From assembly GCA_010015675.1 (NCBI GenBank), contig ML976983.1, positions 740,932 through 804,931 on the forward strand: a DNA stretch of 64,000 nucleotides, read 5' to 3'. Shown here piece after piece: positions 23,717-35,839 of the stretch. The notes below the pieces were generated by a model that did not search any database, had not been told where the DNA came from, and saw nothing but the letters and a program-made list of their open reading frames with translations. The stretch comes from Byssothecium circinans (taxonomy: Eukaryota; Ascomycota; Dothideomycetes; Pleosporales; Massarinaceae). Positions within the stretch are counted from its first letter, which is position 1; every line of letters begins with the position of its first letter. A program made the translations under genes and the position numbers.

Positions 23717-26700
23717 ATGGCCGACTTCTTGCTGGAAAGAGACCATGTAGACAAGCGTGCGAGCGCACTGGTGGCTCCGTTGAATATTCAGAAATCACCC
23801 AAGCGGTCGCGGAGCCGCGGCGCAGCACATTCGCGGCAGTCTTCGTCAAGAGGAGGGAATTCCATCAGGTCGCAGTCGCAGATATCGCCGCCGTTGACAC
23901 CGCGGTCTTCAAGAGAAGGACTCGAGCAATTGCAGCCATCAATGCCTGTCTTCCACAACTACCTCCGCGCCTTCTACCACTTCCATCCGAGCTCAACAGT
24001 CACATCGTCCACCGACCAGTCTTCCATCACCGTCCCGATTAGCCAAGGCGACGTCATCCTCGTGCACTCTGTTCATCCCAATGGGTGGGCTGATGGGACT
24101 CTCCTGGCATCTGGGGCTCGTGGATGGCTGCCGACAAACTACTGCGAGCCCTACGATCATCCCTCGATCCGAAGCCTGCTCAATGCCCTGACTACTCTGT
24201 GGGACCTTGTCCGTGACGGCGAGAATGGTGACCTGGTCGTCTTCACCAAGCAGGATTATGTCAGGGGTATGATAGCGGGGGTGCGATTTTTCCTAGTAAG
24301 TCAACCATCTGTACGCAAGGGCTGGATGCAGGATCATAGCTGACCGTTTGTCTAGGAACGGACCCAATGTCTAACAAGGGACTCTTCTCTCATCGTCGCG
24401 CATGTTGGTCTACGTAGAATGCGCAAAGGGTTGCTAGGCGACCTATCATCCCTAGTCAAAGCTACCAAGACGTTGCAGGACGCCCTGCAATCGACCGAGA
24501 CGCCTGTCCCAGTCTTTGGCCAGCTGGATGAGCTCGTTTTCAAAGCTTTCAAGCTCGTGACCAGAGCAGTGCGCTTCCTCGATATTTGGGCCCAAGATGC
24601 AGTTTCGCTCTCATTTGACCTGGGCGATGCGAGCAATAATAGACCTCTGACCCCTCCGTCTGACACCGCCGATCCTTCTGTGCAACCGCCGACCACGGAT
24701 GCGGGCGCCACACTAGCGAATGAAGATGCATCTCCAGTTTCACAGACGAACGCGATTGCTACACAAGATGAATTGGACAGCTCAACCCAGCCCCCGCAAA
24801 ATCTCAGCCGCCTCTCTGTCGCATTCTCACTTCCGTCGGATTCAGATACTCTTCAATCACCGCTATTACCTCCTCAGCTGCAGAGTCGGGCCAAACGAGC
24901 GTCCATTACGCATCGCCTCTCGTACACCAGCAAGTCGCAGGGAGCGCAAAAACAGAACCTTGCTTCGGAACGCCTAAACGCTGCACACGACTCTTTCTTG
25001 GGTTTCATCGGCGCGTTCATCGGGTTGCATCTACAGTCGCGCTCTTCTGAAGAACTCACCCTGACTACCCAAGAATCCGTCGTCGCCTGCCGGAAACTCC
25101 TCGCTGTAGTCGAGGAAATATGGGAACGCGATTCACGACGATCCGAACCGTTGGAGCAAGCAAGGGCAACAATGTACACGCGACTTACCGATCTTGTCCA
25201 GGCGACCAAGGACATGTTCAGCGGTTCCCAAACCGGCTTGGGTGAAGAGGTGGTCATGCCGGAGTCTGGTAAGCAGCTTGTCGATGCGGCCACGAGCTGT
25301 GTAAGGTCTGCTGGTGAATGCGTGGCGAAGGCTAGGCTGGTTATCGAACGAATAGGGGACTTTGAATTTGAGCAAGAGGAGGAAACGCTTTCCACCGCCA
25401 TTCTCGACCGAATCGCCCAAATCTCAGAATCAAAGTCAGCAACCTTAGATGCATCCCAAGCCCCCGAACCAGCTTCAGAAACCGAAGGAAGGCCATCGGT
25501 AACCACGTTGGAGACAGAAAAGCCACTGCCGGCACCACCAACGGAGGCTGAAGAGCGAATGATGCCACCGCCGCCGCTGGTAATCTCAGAGTCGAAGCCC
25601 CTCCCGCAGGTCCCTCAAGAGTCTAACAATTCAAACGACGGGACCAACCTTCAGCCGATATCGCCCAACTCACAACCTCTTGGGGACAGCCCAACACTAC
25701 CCTCCTTTCGGATGTCAAGGACTTCATTGCCACCCCTCCAACATGTCCCGACTGCTCATCTCCCCAATCCTACCCCATCGGAATACTCTCAAAGTCCTGC
25801 CAGTGCCACACGTCGCTGCTTTCCAAAGTCCATTCGTACAGACAGCGTGAACGCCTCAGTAGCTGACTCGAGTAGTTCTTATCGCCATAGCGTACGAGGT
25901 GACACTGGCAGCAGTATCTCGCAGGCTTCCACCCGGGCTACTACTCCGGATCATTCCCCTGCCAAGCAGCGCAGTTCTCAGGCACTAGTCAGCAGTTTCG
26001 GCAGTGCATCTGAGCTTCATTCCGTTGCGAGTGAAGATATATCTGCTGCTGAGGAGCACCTGCTCGAAACGACCTATGCCCATGAGCTCGTCTACAACAA
26101 GGAGGGCCAAATCACAGGTGGCTCTCTACCAGCCCTCGTAGAGCAGTTGACCACTCATGAAACGACACCAGACGTTGTCTTCGTCAGCGCCTTTTATCTG
26201 ACATTTCGATTGTTCACTACACCAGTAGAACTTGCTGAATGCCTTATCCACCGTTTCGACTATATTGGTGACAACCAATTGATCGGTATCCCCGTTCGTC
26301 TTCGCGTGTACAACGTGTTCAAAGGCTGGCTGGAGAGCCACTGGATCTCCGAGACCGATTCGGCTGCACTGGGGAAAATATTCTCATTCGCGACGGGAAA
26401 GCTTCGATCAGCCATCCCTCACGCCGGGAAACGCCTTGCAGAGCTAACCTCCAAAGTTACCGGAGTCCGGGCTGGAGCTCTTGTGCCTCGTTTAGCATCC
26501 TCGCTCAACAAGGCCAGCGCCTTTACCGCGCTAGATGCGCACACGCCAACCCCAAACACCAGCAGGAGCCAACTCAGCGCACTGAAAGCCTGGAAGGATA
26601 CGCAAAGACAGTGCATGATTACTGAATTCGATCCGCAAGAGGTCGCAAGGCAGCTGACAATTATTGAGTCGAAACTGTTTTGCTCCATTCAACCGGAAGA

Positions 26701-27508
26701 GCTCTTGTGTCTGGAGTGGCAGAAAAAGACCGGCTCAAAAGCCGTCAATGTCAGTGCTATGACAACATTGGCAAATGACCTCGCCAACTTGGTTGCCGAT
26801 TCCATCCTAATCTGCGAGGAGCCGAAGAAGCGAGCTATTGTCATTAAACACTGGGTCAAAATCAGCATGTTCTGCTTGGAGCTTCACAACTATGACTCGT
26901 TGATGGCTATTGTGTGCTCTTTGAACTCTTCGATGGTGCAGCGACTGAAGCGGACATGGGAGCAAGTCAGTCGAACCACCAAAGCGCGACTTGAGGAGCT
27001 CAAGAGCATCACCGACGTCGGAAGGAACTACACGGTACTTCGTCAACGCCTCCAGACTGTTGTTGATCCATGTATCCCCTTTATCGGAGTCTATCTCACA
27101 GACCTGACTTTTGTCCACGAAGGCAACAGTACCACGCGTCGACTTCATGGCGAGTCTGAACAGGGTGCGTCCGTCATCAATTTTGACAAGTACATGAAGA
27201 CAGCGAGGATCATCGATCAGATCCAGTCGTTCCAGCAGCCTCATCGTCTGGCTCCAGTGCCCGAGATGCAGGAGTGGATGGAGTCGCAGATTCTGCGCGT
27301 CCGATCGAGCGAACAAGCCAACGTACAAAGCTATTACCGTCGTTCGCTCCTCTTGGAGCCTCGCGAGCCTCCACAGGTCGTCAAGGCCGCACCACCAGCC
27401 ATCGAGGACGCGGTCCTTACAGCGGACCACCGCACCACTTCGAAGGAGAGATTCGAATTTCTCAGCTTTCACTTCTCCACAAATCCGGTCAAAGGACGGC
27501 CAGCTTGA
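23717..27508 (+). CDS. CDC25: Ras guanine-nucleotide exchange factor, CDC25 type
   Basis: Two exons, 23717-24295 and 24356-27508 (60-nt GTAAGT intron), give 1243 residues. Domains in order: SH3 at about 82-145 (LRAFYHFHP ... GDVILVHSV ... GWLPTNYCEP), a middle region with long Ser/Pro-rich disorder (about 400-740), RasGEF_N at about 765-850 (ETTYAHELVY, FYLTFRLFTTP), and the catalytic RasGEF/Cdc25-homology domain at about 950-1175. The latter contains FDPQEVARQLTIIE, IKHWVKIS, LHNYDSLMAIVCSLN and PCIPFIGVYLTDLTF. SH3 plus Cdc25-homology is the architecture of yeast Cdc25 and its filamentous homologues. They load Ras with GTP at the membrane and drive cAMP/MAPK signalling in growth and morphogenesis. 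Confidence 0.93.
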
Positions 27509-28353
27509 GTCTGGTACCTTTGGCGTTTTCTTTTCATTTTGCTGACCTGTGTTCAGCTTGTTCTTTTGGATACTTGGCTTGTTTCACTCCCTTTGAAGAC
27601 GAAGGAAGGCATGGCGCATATATCTTAACGGCTGCGTCCTTTTTTTTTTTTTTTTTTTTACCAGTGAACTGGTGTTTATGGACGGTCACGATGATACGGT
27701 CAAATTTCTTTTGCTTCTCAGATACCACCACAGCGATTTCACTTTCGACTTATACTGGGCTTTTGCATTCGCGGCTGCGATTAATTTCCATTCGTTTTCT
27801 CTGTTGCTAGGGATGCATGGAAGAAAAGTAATGGAACTGGAAAAGTCGCTAGGGATATATACATGGTTTAGACGGCTATGCGCAGATGCGATGCCTTTAT
27901 AAGGAGGGGGAGGGACAATGATGGGTAGAGCGGAATCAGCAACGCTCTGCTGGGTGTATGTATCATAGTATGCGGCGGGCATAGGAGACGAACTGTAATT
28001 TACAAAGTTCAGTCATATGTTGAGGTACAATGTGTGAAGATGATGTTGGCAGATCTCGCGATCACCCAGCGTTGACGATACCGGGCTCTCGACACAGATT
28101 TGAGCCGGGGATTGTCTGGTTCGAACGATCCCGAGCCATGACAGCGGCTAAAGGAGCTGTGGATTGGGGAACATGAAAGAGAGAAATCGGAACATAGATG
28201 TAGCAGCGTGTCATGAGGTCCGAGTTCCAGTCCTAGTCTCCGGGGCTGTCTTGCCACAGCACGAGACCTCACCGCATCCTCTATCTACGGCGCGCCCACG
28301 CATCCTTATACACGTCCCTAGCAGCGGCGAAGCATGTTCAAGTTCCCGGCGTG
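27509..28353. other. Spacer RasGEF / CHY-RING
   Basis: 3' flank of the RasGEF gene with a 20-T homopolymer, then the upstream region of the CHY/RING gene. No gene seen. Confidence 0.55.
27640..27659 (+). repeat. 20-T homopolymer
   Basis: A run of 20 T residues in the 3' flank of the RasGEF gene; its length is prone to sequencing error. Confidence 0.85.
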
Positions 28354-30718
28354 ATGACTCTCTTCTCGTCTTTCATTATTGACCCCGTAATCCGTCAAGC
28401 TCGGCGCTTCTCAGGCACCACGCAGCCAGCGGGTGCAAGAGACGTTGATGGGAACCGCCTGGCTCTGTCACATGTCAATCGCATCTCACCACATGCAGAG
28501 GATGCCCCCCTCGAGGACGATACGAGCGGCACAAGGATCGTCTTGGATGAGTCAGTCGTATTGATGGAGTCTTCGAGGCAAAATGAGCAAGAGTATGAGC
28601 ATGAACATGAACCAGCCGTTGCAGACGCTGCTCCGCCGACCTTGTTGCGCCGGGCTACGGCACCCGTCAACATCCCCGCCGACGTCCAGATGTCGTCCAA
28701 TCCCGCGCGCACCCTCGCCTCGCAAGTCCGCCAGCTCGAGCTCACCGGCACACAGAACGATGCGCCAGCCATGTCGGAGTCGCTGCCCGCAGACGATGGG
28801 ATGCGCCATCTGCGGGCCCGCATACATCAGATCCGATCGTTGCGGATCGCAGAGCCAGACAAGGCCCGTATGATGCACGGCCTGATGACGGAGCGCTACA
28901 ACTGCCTGAGACCGACGAGCCCCAGCAGCTTCACCTCGCACGAGCGCCCGTTCACACCGACGTCTGGTGCCTCTGTCTTCTCGGAACCCCATCTGTCGTC
29001 GCCTGTGTCTGTGGCTTCTGAAGTCGTGGACCCGGAGAATCCATTCAACTTGCGACCGGGTGACACGGAACCTACGTATCGATCGCGGCCTGCGCATCTT
29101 GGACCGGAGCCGAATGGCGAGGATGAGGAGCACGACCAATATGAGGAGGAGGTTGCGCTCGGCTGCCAGCACTACAAGCGCAACGTCAAGGTGCAGTGCT
29201 TCGAGTGTCGCCGGTGGCACACGTGTAGGCATTGTCATGATGCGGTCGAGGACCACAATCTGAACCGGGTCATGACGAAGAACATGCTCTGTATGGTTTG
29301 TGGGACGCCGCAAAAGGCCGGAGAGTACTGTGTACAATGCGGGACCCAGGCGGCTTGCTATTACTGCGACACATGCAAGCTGTGGGACAACAATAGTACC
29401 AAGAAGATCTACCACTGCCTTGATTGTGGCATCTGCAGGAGGGGCGAGGGCTTGGGGAAGGACTACATACATTGCAAGGTAGGAACACGCCTCTTACGGA
29501 TTTGGTTAATCTAACCTTGGATAGAGCTGCAACGTATGCATCTCGATATCCCACGCCACCACCCACAAGTGCATCGAACGAGCAACCGATTGCGACTGCC
29601 CCATCTGCGGCGAATGGCTCTTCAACTCCTCCACAGCCGTTGTGTCTATGCCATGCGGGCACTACCTCCACAAAGGATGTTACAACCAGTACATGGAGAC
29701 GGCGTACAAATGTCCTACCTGCAAGAAGAGTGCGGTCAACATGGAGCTTCAATGGCAAAAGCTCACGCAGGCCATCGAAAGCCAGCCCATGCCCGAGCAG
29801 TTCGCTCACGCACGAGCCATCATCCAGTGCAATGACTGCTCAGCAAGATCATCAGTCAAGTATCACTGGCTCGGCAACAAATGTAGCACTTGCGATTCTT
29901 ACAACACCAACGAGCTTCGCATGCTCAACGGCCCCGAAAGCGAACAGAATGCAGATGCAATACTAAACGCCGAAGCCGAACTCAGTGGAGGTGCGCGCTC
30001 CCCCCTCAGTGTCAGCTCTCCCGCTTCTCAACCGCTTCGCTCACCGCGCTACTACTTCCAGCCCGACGAACCTGAGCAAACATGGCTGCCCGGCCAGCTC
30101 CCTTCTTTCCCCTTCCAAATGCCACAGATCCCCCCATTCCCAGGCATGCCGCAGATCCCCCAGTTTCCTGGTATGCCACAGATACCGCAGTTCCCGGGCA
30201 TGCCACAATTTCCTGGTATGCCTCAGTTTCCGCAAATGCCACAGATGCCCGATCCGTACGAGATGTTGGAACGGGTTCGTAATTCTTTCGATCACTATCT
30301 CAATCCCACCGGCGAGGTTCCTAACGAGGCTGTCCCGATTATTGATTTGGATATGGATGAAGAAGATGTGCGGGAAGTGCAGGCCACGGACGGTACGACT
30401 GTGCGATTGCCGTCGCTGCCACAGTATGTTCTAGAACGGTTTAACCAATCCATTACGCCACTCCGGAATTACCTCACGCCTATGACGGAGCAAATCCCCA
30501 ACCTCGACCTGGATGATATTGGGGAGGTGGGCAGTCTACGATCTTGGGGCTGGGATAGGAGGAGAATGAATCTATCGACGGATGGAGGCGATGAGGAAGA
30601 GGAGGAAGATGGTGATGAGAGTAGTGATAGTAGCGAGGACAGTGTGGAGGAAGAATATGATGATGACGAGGGGGAGGCTGAGGATGATCACGACTTCCAA
30701 CTTCCAGGCCATCGGTGA
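28354..30718 (+). CDS. CHY and RING zinc-finger protein (Pirh2/RCHY1-like E3 ligase)
   Basis: Exons 28354-29478 and 29525-30718 (46-nt intron) give 772 residues. A CHY zinc finger starts near residue 269 (LGCQHYKRNVKVQC, then repeated CxxC and HxxC pairs). A CTCHY-type segment follows (IYHCLDCGICRRGEG). The RING-H2 domain is at about 398-440 (CPICGEWL, MPCGHYLHKGCY, CPTC), and a zinc ribbon at about 477-505 (CNDCSARSS ... CSTCDSY). This order is that of RCHY1/Pirh2 ubiquitin ligases and fungal homologues. Unlike RCHY1 (about 260 residues), it has a 265-residue disordered N-terminus, a Pro/Met/Phe/Gln tandem repeat at about 571-616 (FPGMPQ units) and an acidic C-terminal tail. Substrates are unknown. 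Confidence 0.9.
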
Positions 30719-31348
30719 GTTGATATCCATAGCGATGGCGTTGGGATCAGCATAAAAGATGGTTCACTCTCCTTGGTGTTTCTGGTGGGCACGGCACGGG
30801 GTCAAAGGGAACACAACGTACATACGGGCTTCGCATAGTTCTCCTACCTCATTATTGAAAAGCCATTATTATACCCTCTATAGAGAAATATCCTATTATT
30901 ATTGTCTTTCATCCTGTCAGACTCTCTGATGTAGACAAAATGGCAATTTCGAAGGGGAGAAGTAAGTAGCTGCTACCTTATAAAATAATTCTAAAGCTCT
31001 CTGAGTACTTGCGAGAGACTATAAACAGAATCAGTGCCGCTGACTTTTTTGATAATACAATGTGAGTGATGGACCGTGCGTTCTCGGTTAATCTTGGCAC
31101 CACAAGCCGATTTGGATTTTTGCGCGTGAACTTCACGATCCCTCCAAGACTTTCGACATCCAGCCCACCTCAACTTCTCCCTCTCGACTAACCCACAGCG
31201 AGACCTCATTCAGTAAGGCCCTCTCCCTTCCAAACAAATCTTCACTAAGTCCTGCACTCGCACTACTCGATGCGCCTCGACGGAGCGACAGACTAAAGCG
31301 AAGGAGATGTTTACAGCAAGGCATATGTGCTGACAATTCTCACCAGAA
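30719..31348. other. Spacer CHY-RING / RPL31, with probable leader intron
   Basis: AT-rich 3' flank of the CHY/RING gene, then the RPL31 promoter. A good donor (CA|GTAAGG) at 31213 and acceptor CACCAG ending 31346 would form a 134-nt 5' UTR intron whose removal deletes several upstream ATGs, leaving two bases before the RPL31 start codon. Confidence 0.45.
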
Positions 31349-31933
31349 ATGTCCTCCACCAAGGCCGGCAAGAAGCCCGCGGGCAAGCAGCAGCGCTCCG
31401 CCATCGCCGACGTCGTCGCGCGCGAATACACGATCCACCTGCACAAGCGAGTATGTTGAGTTCAGTTTTGTGAAGTCCAGATCGCTTGCACAAGTCCCTC
31501 CTTGGAGGGGAATGTGCGGGTAGGTGGGCGGAAGACTGCGAGCAACATGGAGGCTAATACATCTGGCTGGGAAATAGGTCCACGGTGCTTCCTTCAAGAA
31601 GAAGGCTCCTAAGGCTATCAAGGAGATCAAGGCTTTCGCTGAGAAGGCTATGGTATGTACAACCCTTCCCTGAGCACCTGAAATGGGGTGTTTACGACAA
31701 GGATGAAGGCTAATTGGAAGTAATAGGGCACCAAGGACGTCCGCCTCGACCCCCAGCTCAACAAGAAGGTCTGGGAATCGGGCATCAAGGGCGTGCCGTT
31801 CCGTCTCCGTGTCCGTATCTCGCGTAAGCGTAACGACGAGGAGGGCGCAAAGGAGAAGCTGTACTCGTACGTGCAAGCTGTCAACGTCAAGGACCCCAAG
31901 GGCCTCCAGACCACCATTGTCGAGGACTCGTAG
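31349..31933 (+). CDS. RPL31: 60S ribosomal protein eL31
   Basis: Three exons (31349-31450, 31578-31652, 31727-31933), all phase 0, give 127 residues. The sequence matches eL31 along its whole length: [70 protein letters not shown] and the acidic end. It is a component of the cytosolic large subunit at the polypeptide exit side. Introns are 127 and 74 nt, longer than the window average, as is usual for ribosomal protein genes. A 5' UTR intron is also likely just upstream. Confidence 0.96.
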
Positions 31934-32248
31934 ACGATTCGATGGGGATGTGGTGGATGTGTGACGGACATGTTTTGCATCAAAAGGTCGGACGGACGGC
32001 GTTTTATTGGCGGGTCTGCTGAGTAGCTTCACTTCTTCCTCCCGAGAGCGAAAGGCTTGAATGATATCAATCGATCAATGCATGGTTCATGCCCGTCATC
32101 TCCTTTCCGTCACTTTGCAGATGTGATGAGTTATTTCTCACACCGATACTGGTGGCAAGTTCTCCATTATTAAAGTAGAAATTTGAGGACACTTCACCAA
32201 AATCATCATGGAAAGCGTACCTAGACTCTTGACATATCGCTGTACTAC
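31934..32248. other. Convergent 3' spacer RPL31 / AFG1
   Basis: Untranslated flanks of two convergent genes; nothing else seen. Confidence 0.55.
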
Positions 32249-34905
32249 CTACTTCTTCTCGTCACCCCCTTTATTTAAAGATCCCTCCTTTTCCCGTCGC
32301 CTCTCCTCCAACCCCTCAACTCCTTTCCCCCAAGCTCCAGCCCTCTTCCCCCACTTCACCGTACCCCATACATGCGTCCACTGGATCTTAGGCGGCGCAT
32401 CACTCGCCGTACGAAACGGACTGGCGTCATGAGCGAACATCTCCTCCGGCCTCAACTCCCCCGTTTTCACATTCCCATCTCCACGCCCTCCCTCAACCGC
32501 TTCCCCCTTTTCGATGTTTTCAGTCCTGCTAGAATTAACAGCCGCCGCCGCCGCCGTAGAAGCCGCCCTCTCCCAATGCCTCATCTCCCTCGGCAACGGC
32601 CTCCACCACCCCTCCCCTTCCACCGATCCCAGCGAAAAAGCAGAAGCAGCATCCGCGCGCTCCCACCAGCGCCCCGAGCACATCTCCCAAATCCTACTTT
32701 CCGCCCTCTTGACCGCAAACTTCTCGTCCTCGCCCGTCAACACGCCCATGTTCGAGAAATCTGGCGCTTTGACGCTGCTGCGTTGATCAGTGGAGGACGA
32801 GTTTGGGCGGCGGATGCGGTTGGGCGGGTCGTCTTCTAGGGCGTCTAGAGGGAGGGAGGAGGATGAGGTGGTGGTGGTGGTGTAGGATGAGATGTTGGGA
32901 CGGAAGGGGGAGGTGAGGTCTTGATGGATTTCGGAGAAGGTTTCTGGGTAGAGGGAATCGGGGTTTGTTTGTCCTCGGATTTCTTCGTCGTTCTCGGGTG
33001 TTAGGGAATGGGACGAGGAAGGTGCAGTGGGGAAGAATATGGAATCAGGATCTGCGGCAGCCGTGACTAGTAATCTGCATCGTGCTTCGTACATGGCGTC
33101 CAGCAGTGTGATGAAGCGACGTGCTTCGTTCTTTTGGAGGAATCCGAGGATGGGGACGTCGGTGATGCAGATTGTGTGGTAAGTGGAGGCTAGTGTTATG
33201 TAGTCTGCGGGGCCCAGGGGGGTGCCGCAGAGTTGGGCGAAGGTGAAGAGCGCGGTGCCGTTATGTTGGGTGGAAATGAGGAGGGGTCGGCCGTAGACGG
33301 TTAAGGTGGTGGGGGTCCAGGGGATGGGTTGATCAGGGGGTGTGGATGTGAGATTGTGGAGAGTGGTGGAGAGGAATATGGAGTGGGCTATGAGGTCAGA
33401 AGGGGAGGCAGTCGGTGCAGGGGTGATGAGATAGTGTTTGGGAAGCGTCGTTTCCGATCGAGTTGCCGGTTCAGTAAGGACTTCGCCATTGCCTTTTGAG
33501 GTTGAAGTCGACACCTTCGTAGTCCCTTTGCCCTCCCTCTTCTCCACGATGCCGTCACTTTCTCCAGCCAGCCTTCGATAATCCTTTTTACCCTCCATCT
33601 CCCAGATCTCACACCGTCCCCTCAACACCTCCAGGAACATAGCAAACTCCCCCTTCTGTCCCGGTCCATCATCCCTCCCCACCACGCCACCCAACCGACT
33701 GAGTCTCCCGACCGGCCTCGAAAACTCTATCCCCGCCGCCTTGGCCAACTCCTCAGGCATTCGATTACTTGTCGCGATCAACACCCCTCCAAACTGGAAG
33801 AACGAAGTCATCAGGTTAGACAGAATCTTGGAGGCAGCGCGGTCCGGAAGTTGGAATTCGTCGAGGAAGATAATTGGCGAGGTTTGGATGAGGTCCCGGG
33901 CGAGGGTAAGTAGGGTGTATTCATCTTGTACAGGTGGTTTTGACGGAGACCGGCGTATCTGTTCGAGACGGGAAAATGTTTCAAGCATGAAGGTGTTGAA
34001 GTGCCAGCGTCTTTTCTTACGGTTTGGAAGACCATCTGCAAATAAATCTATGAGCATCGACTTTCCTGTCCCGCTAAAGATAGTACAGGGTCAGTGCATG
34101 GTTTGCATGTATTTCGTATCATGTCACGGTAACTTACACTTCACCGTGTAGCATAAGGCCCTTGGGACTTTGGAGGTTGAGTGCTGCTTCATGGCTGGTG
34201 AGAACGCGGGTCAGGGCGAGAGAGTCGCGCTTCTCTTTCTGGGCAAGTAGGGAGGTCCATATTCCCTTGGTCCCGATCCTACTCTTTTTGGTAATTGCTG
34301 GTGGACCTTTTTGAGTCGTTGAAAGAGTCCGAGAGAGCTGTTTGAGACGTTCAGAGTACTCTATACTAGGTTCGTAGTCAATGAGTCGTTCATAGAGCTT
34401 TTGTAGATGCAGAGCTGTGAGCTGGTGTTAGTTGAAAAGCCTTGGCAGACTAGAATGGTTGATGTCATATATACTAAGGCGATGTTGTGCGGGATCTGGT
34501 TGGATGCGATTTGTGGCTAGGAGACTGCGGTAGAGAACGAGAGGGTTCGTGATGGTGAGGTTGAATCCATTGGGAGGCATGGGTATTTTTTGGAGAATGT
34601 GGGAATGGGATACTGTAGTTGAGATGAAAGACCAAGGTGGTGTTTCTGGTTTCAAAACTAGGCTGAATGCGGGTTAGTCTATATGGGAATCCAGATTGTC
34701 ACAGCCCTGAGATCTTAGCGGCAGTAGTAGATGCATGAAATGATCTGGAAGTGAATACGGAAGATAGTTGATGGTGGTTGGAACATGGAATATTATGTGA
34801 CTGTGCTAGGATGAACGTGAACGCCAGATAATGCAGGTGGTATCGTGGAAACGTTAGAGCAGAAACGCGTGAATCAGATATTAGCGATTCCAGGCGCCCA
34901 TGCAT
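32249..34905 (-). CDS. AFG1: AFG1-family mitochondrial AAA+ ATPase
   Basis: Proposed exons (minus): 34905-34703, 34662-34475, 34414-34138 and 34073-32249, 830 residues. Core blocks are clear: NPLVLYRSLLATNRIQPDPAQ, HLQKLYERLIDYEP, Walker A GEVGTGKSM (formed across an intron), RRWHFNTFMLE, and Walker B PIIFLDEFQL with GGVLIATSNRMPEEL. AFG1/LACE1 proteins are inner-membrane ATPases that promote turnover of unassembled respiratory subunits. The first exon contains a presequence-like RSFHASTTAAK; the 40-nt intron after it has a perfect GACTAAC branch site. Its only in-frame ATG (34905) overlaps the upstream TRAPPC2L stop, so the start is uncertain; 34580 is an internal alternative that would lack the presequence. 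The C-terminal half is unusually long and Ser/Thr/Pro/Glu-rich. Confidence 0.85.
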
Positions 34906-35506
34906 CTCCTATTCTCTTGACTTCTTTGATGAAGTTGCGGCTCGTGATTTGTGTTGATCCAACTCGCTGTTCAGCGTTTGCAGTAACTGGAGAATGCTCA
35001 TCGGGGTTGTAGAAGGGGTTTCGGAGGAGCATGATGTATGCTGTTTGCAGTGCTCTAAAAGCCTGAAAAAGTCAGATGTTCCATTAACATATAAAAGTAT
35101 GAGGGAAACTTACCGGCTTGAGGTCCGCGTCCCGTAGTCCTACAGCGGTTGATATTTTGTTGTCGAGAGGGTTGGCAGGTCGGCCTTCCATATCCACCAC
35201 AATTACGAACTTGACGCCCGTATTCGTCAGCCAGCCGTACATAGCGAGACGCTCATCAACAGCTTGAAGGAGGCCAAAATCTTGGTCTGCTGTCTTGTGT
35301 GGTAACCTGGCTTCGAAGATGTCAAGACATGAAGAGAGCAGAAATTGGTATTCTAGAGGCGCACGCTCTTCTGGAGGGAAGAGCGAGATGTGGAGAGGAT
35401 TGTTCTATGTGAGTTAGTTTTATCCGCAAGCATGTATAATTGGTTATGCACTCACGTGGCGTCCGATGATGCCTATACATGCAATCGCTGGAGTACGGGA
35501 TGACAT
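34874..35506 (-). CDS. TCA17: TRAPP complex subunit 2-like (TRAPPC2L/Tca17)
   Basis: Exons 35506-35456, 35404-35114 and 35062-34874, all phase 0 with 51-nt introns, give 176 residues. The sedlin-like longin fold is recognisable: a hydrophobic first strand (IACIGIIGRHNNPLHISLF), EYQFLLSSCLDIFEARL, LQAVDERLAMYGWLTNTGVKFVIVVDM and the C-terminal helix ALQTAYIMLLRNPFY. TRAPPC2L/Tca17 is a peripheral subunit that stabilises TRAPP complexes acting as Rab GEFs at the Golgi. It lies just upstream of AFG1 on the same strand and diverges from the complex I gene. Confidence 0.87.
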
Positions 35507-35839
35507 TTTGTACGCTGATGTGGGGCCGGTTTGATTCCGTGGAAGTTGTTCTAGTTTTCAAGCTGCCTTAAACAGTAACAGAACAATTGGAAGGGTTCGG
35601 AGAGCAAATCACAAAGATGCGCTGGCCGACTGTGACCGAAGAGGCGATGGCAAAGTTGATGGTTCGTGAGAGGTGTGCTGGGCCAATCAAACAACACCTA
35701 ATCGAGCCGACGACGCCAAGCCCATCGTGACTTTCGCGGGTTGACCTCACCATTTCGCGACCTCCCCTCCACGACGCCACCTCGAATCTCTCCCCTCTCC
35801 ACTCCCTCTTCAGACCTTTCCTTTGTGTCCTTCGCCAGC
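35507..35839. promoter_or_regulatory. Bidirectional promoter TRAPPC2L / PSST with CCAAT box
   Basis: 333 bp separate the two divergent starts. GGCCAATCA at about 35681-35689 is a CCAAT-box candidate about 155 bp before the complex I gene. HAP/CCAAT-binding complexes commonly control fungal respiratory genes, so a role here is a reasonable inference. Confidence 0.4.

Noticed and set aside
24874..27472. Several long minus-strand frames under the RasGEF gene
   Set aside because: Antisense to a gene with clear domains; no independent signals.
28552..29472. 306-residue minus-strand frame
   Set aside because: Fully antisense to the CHY/RING coding exon; Arg/His-rich translation typical of a shadow of GC-rich coding DNA.
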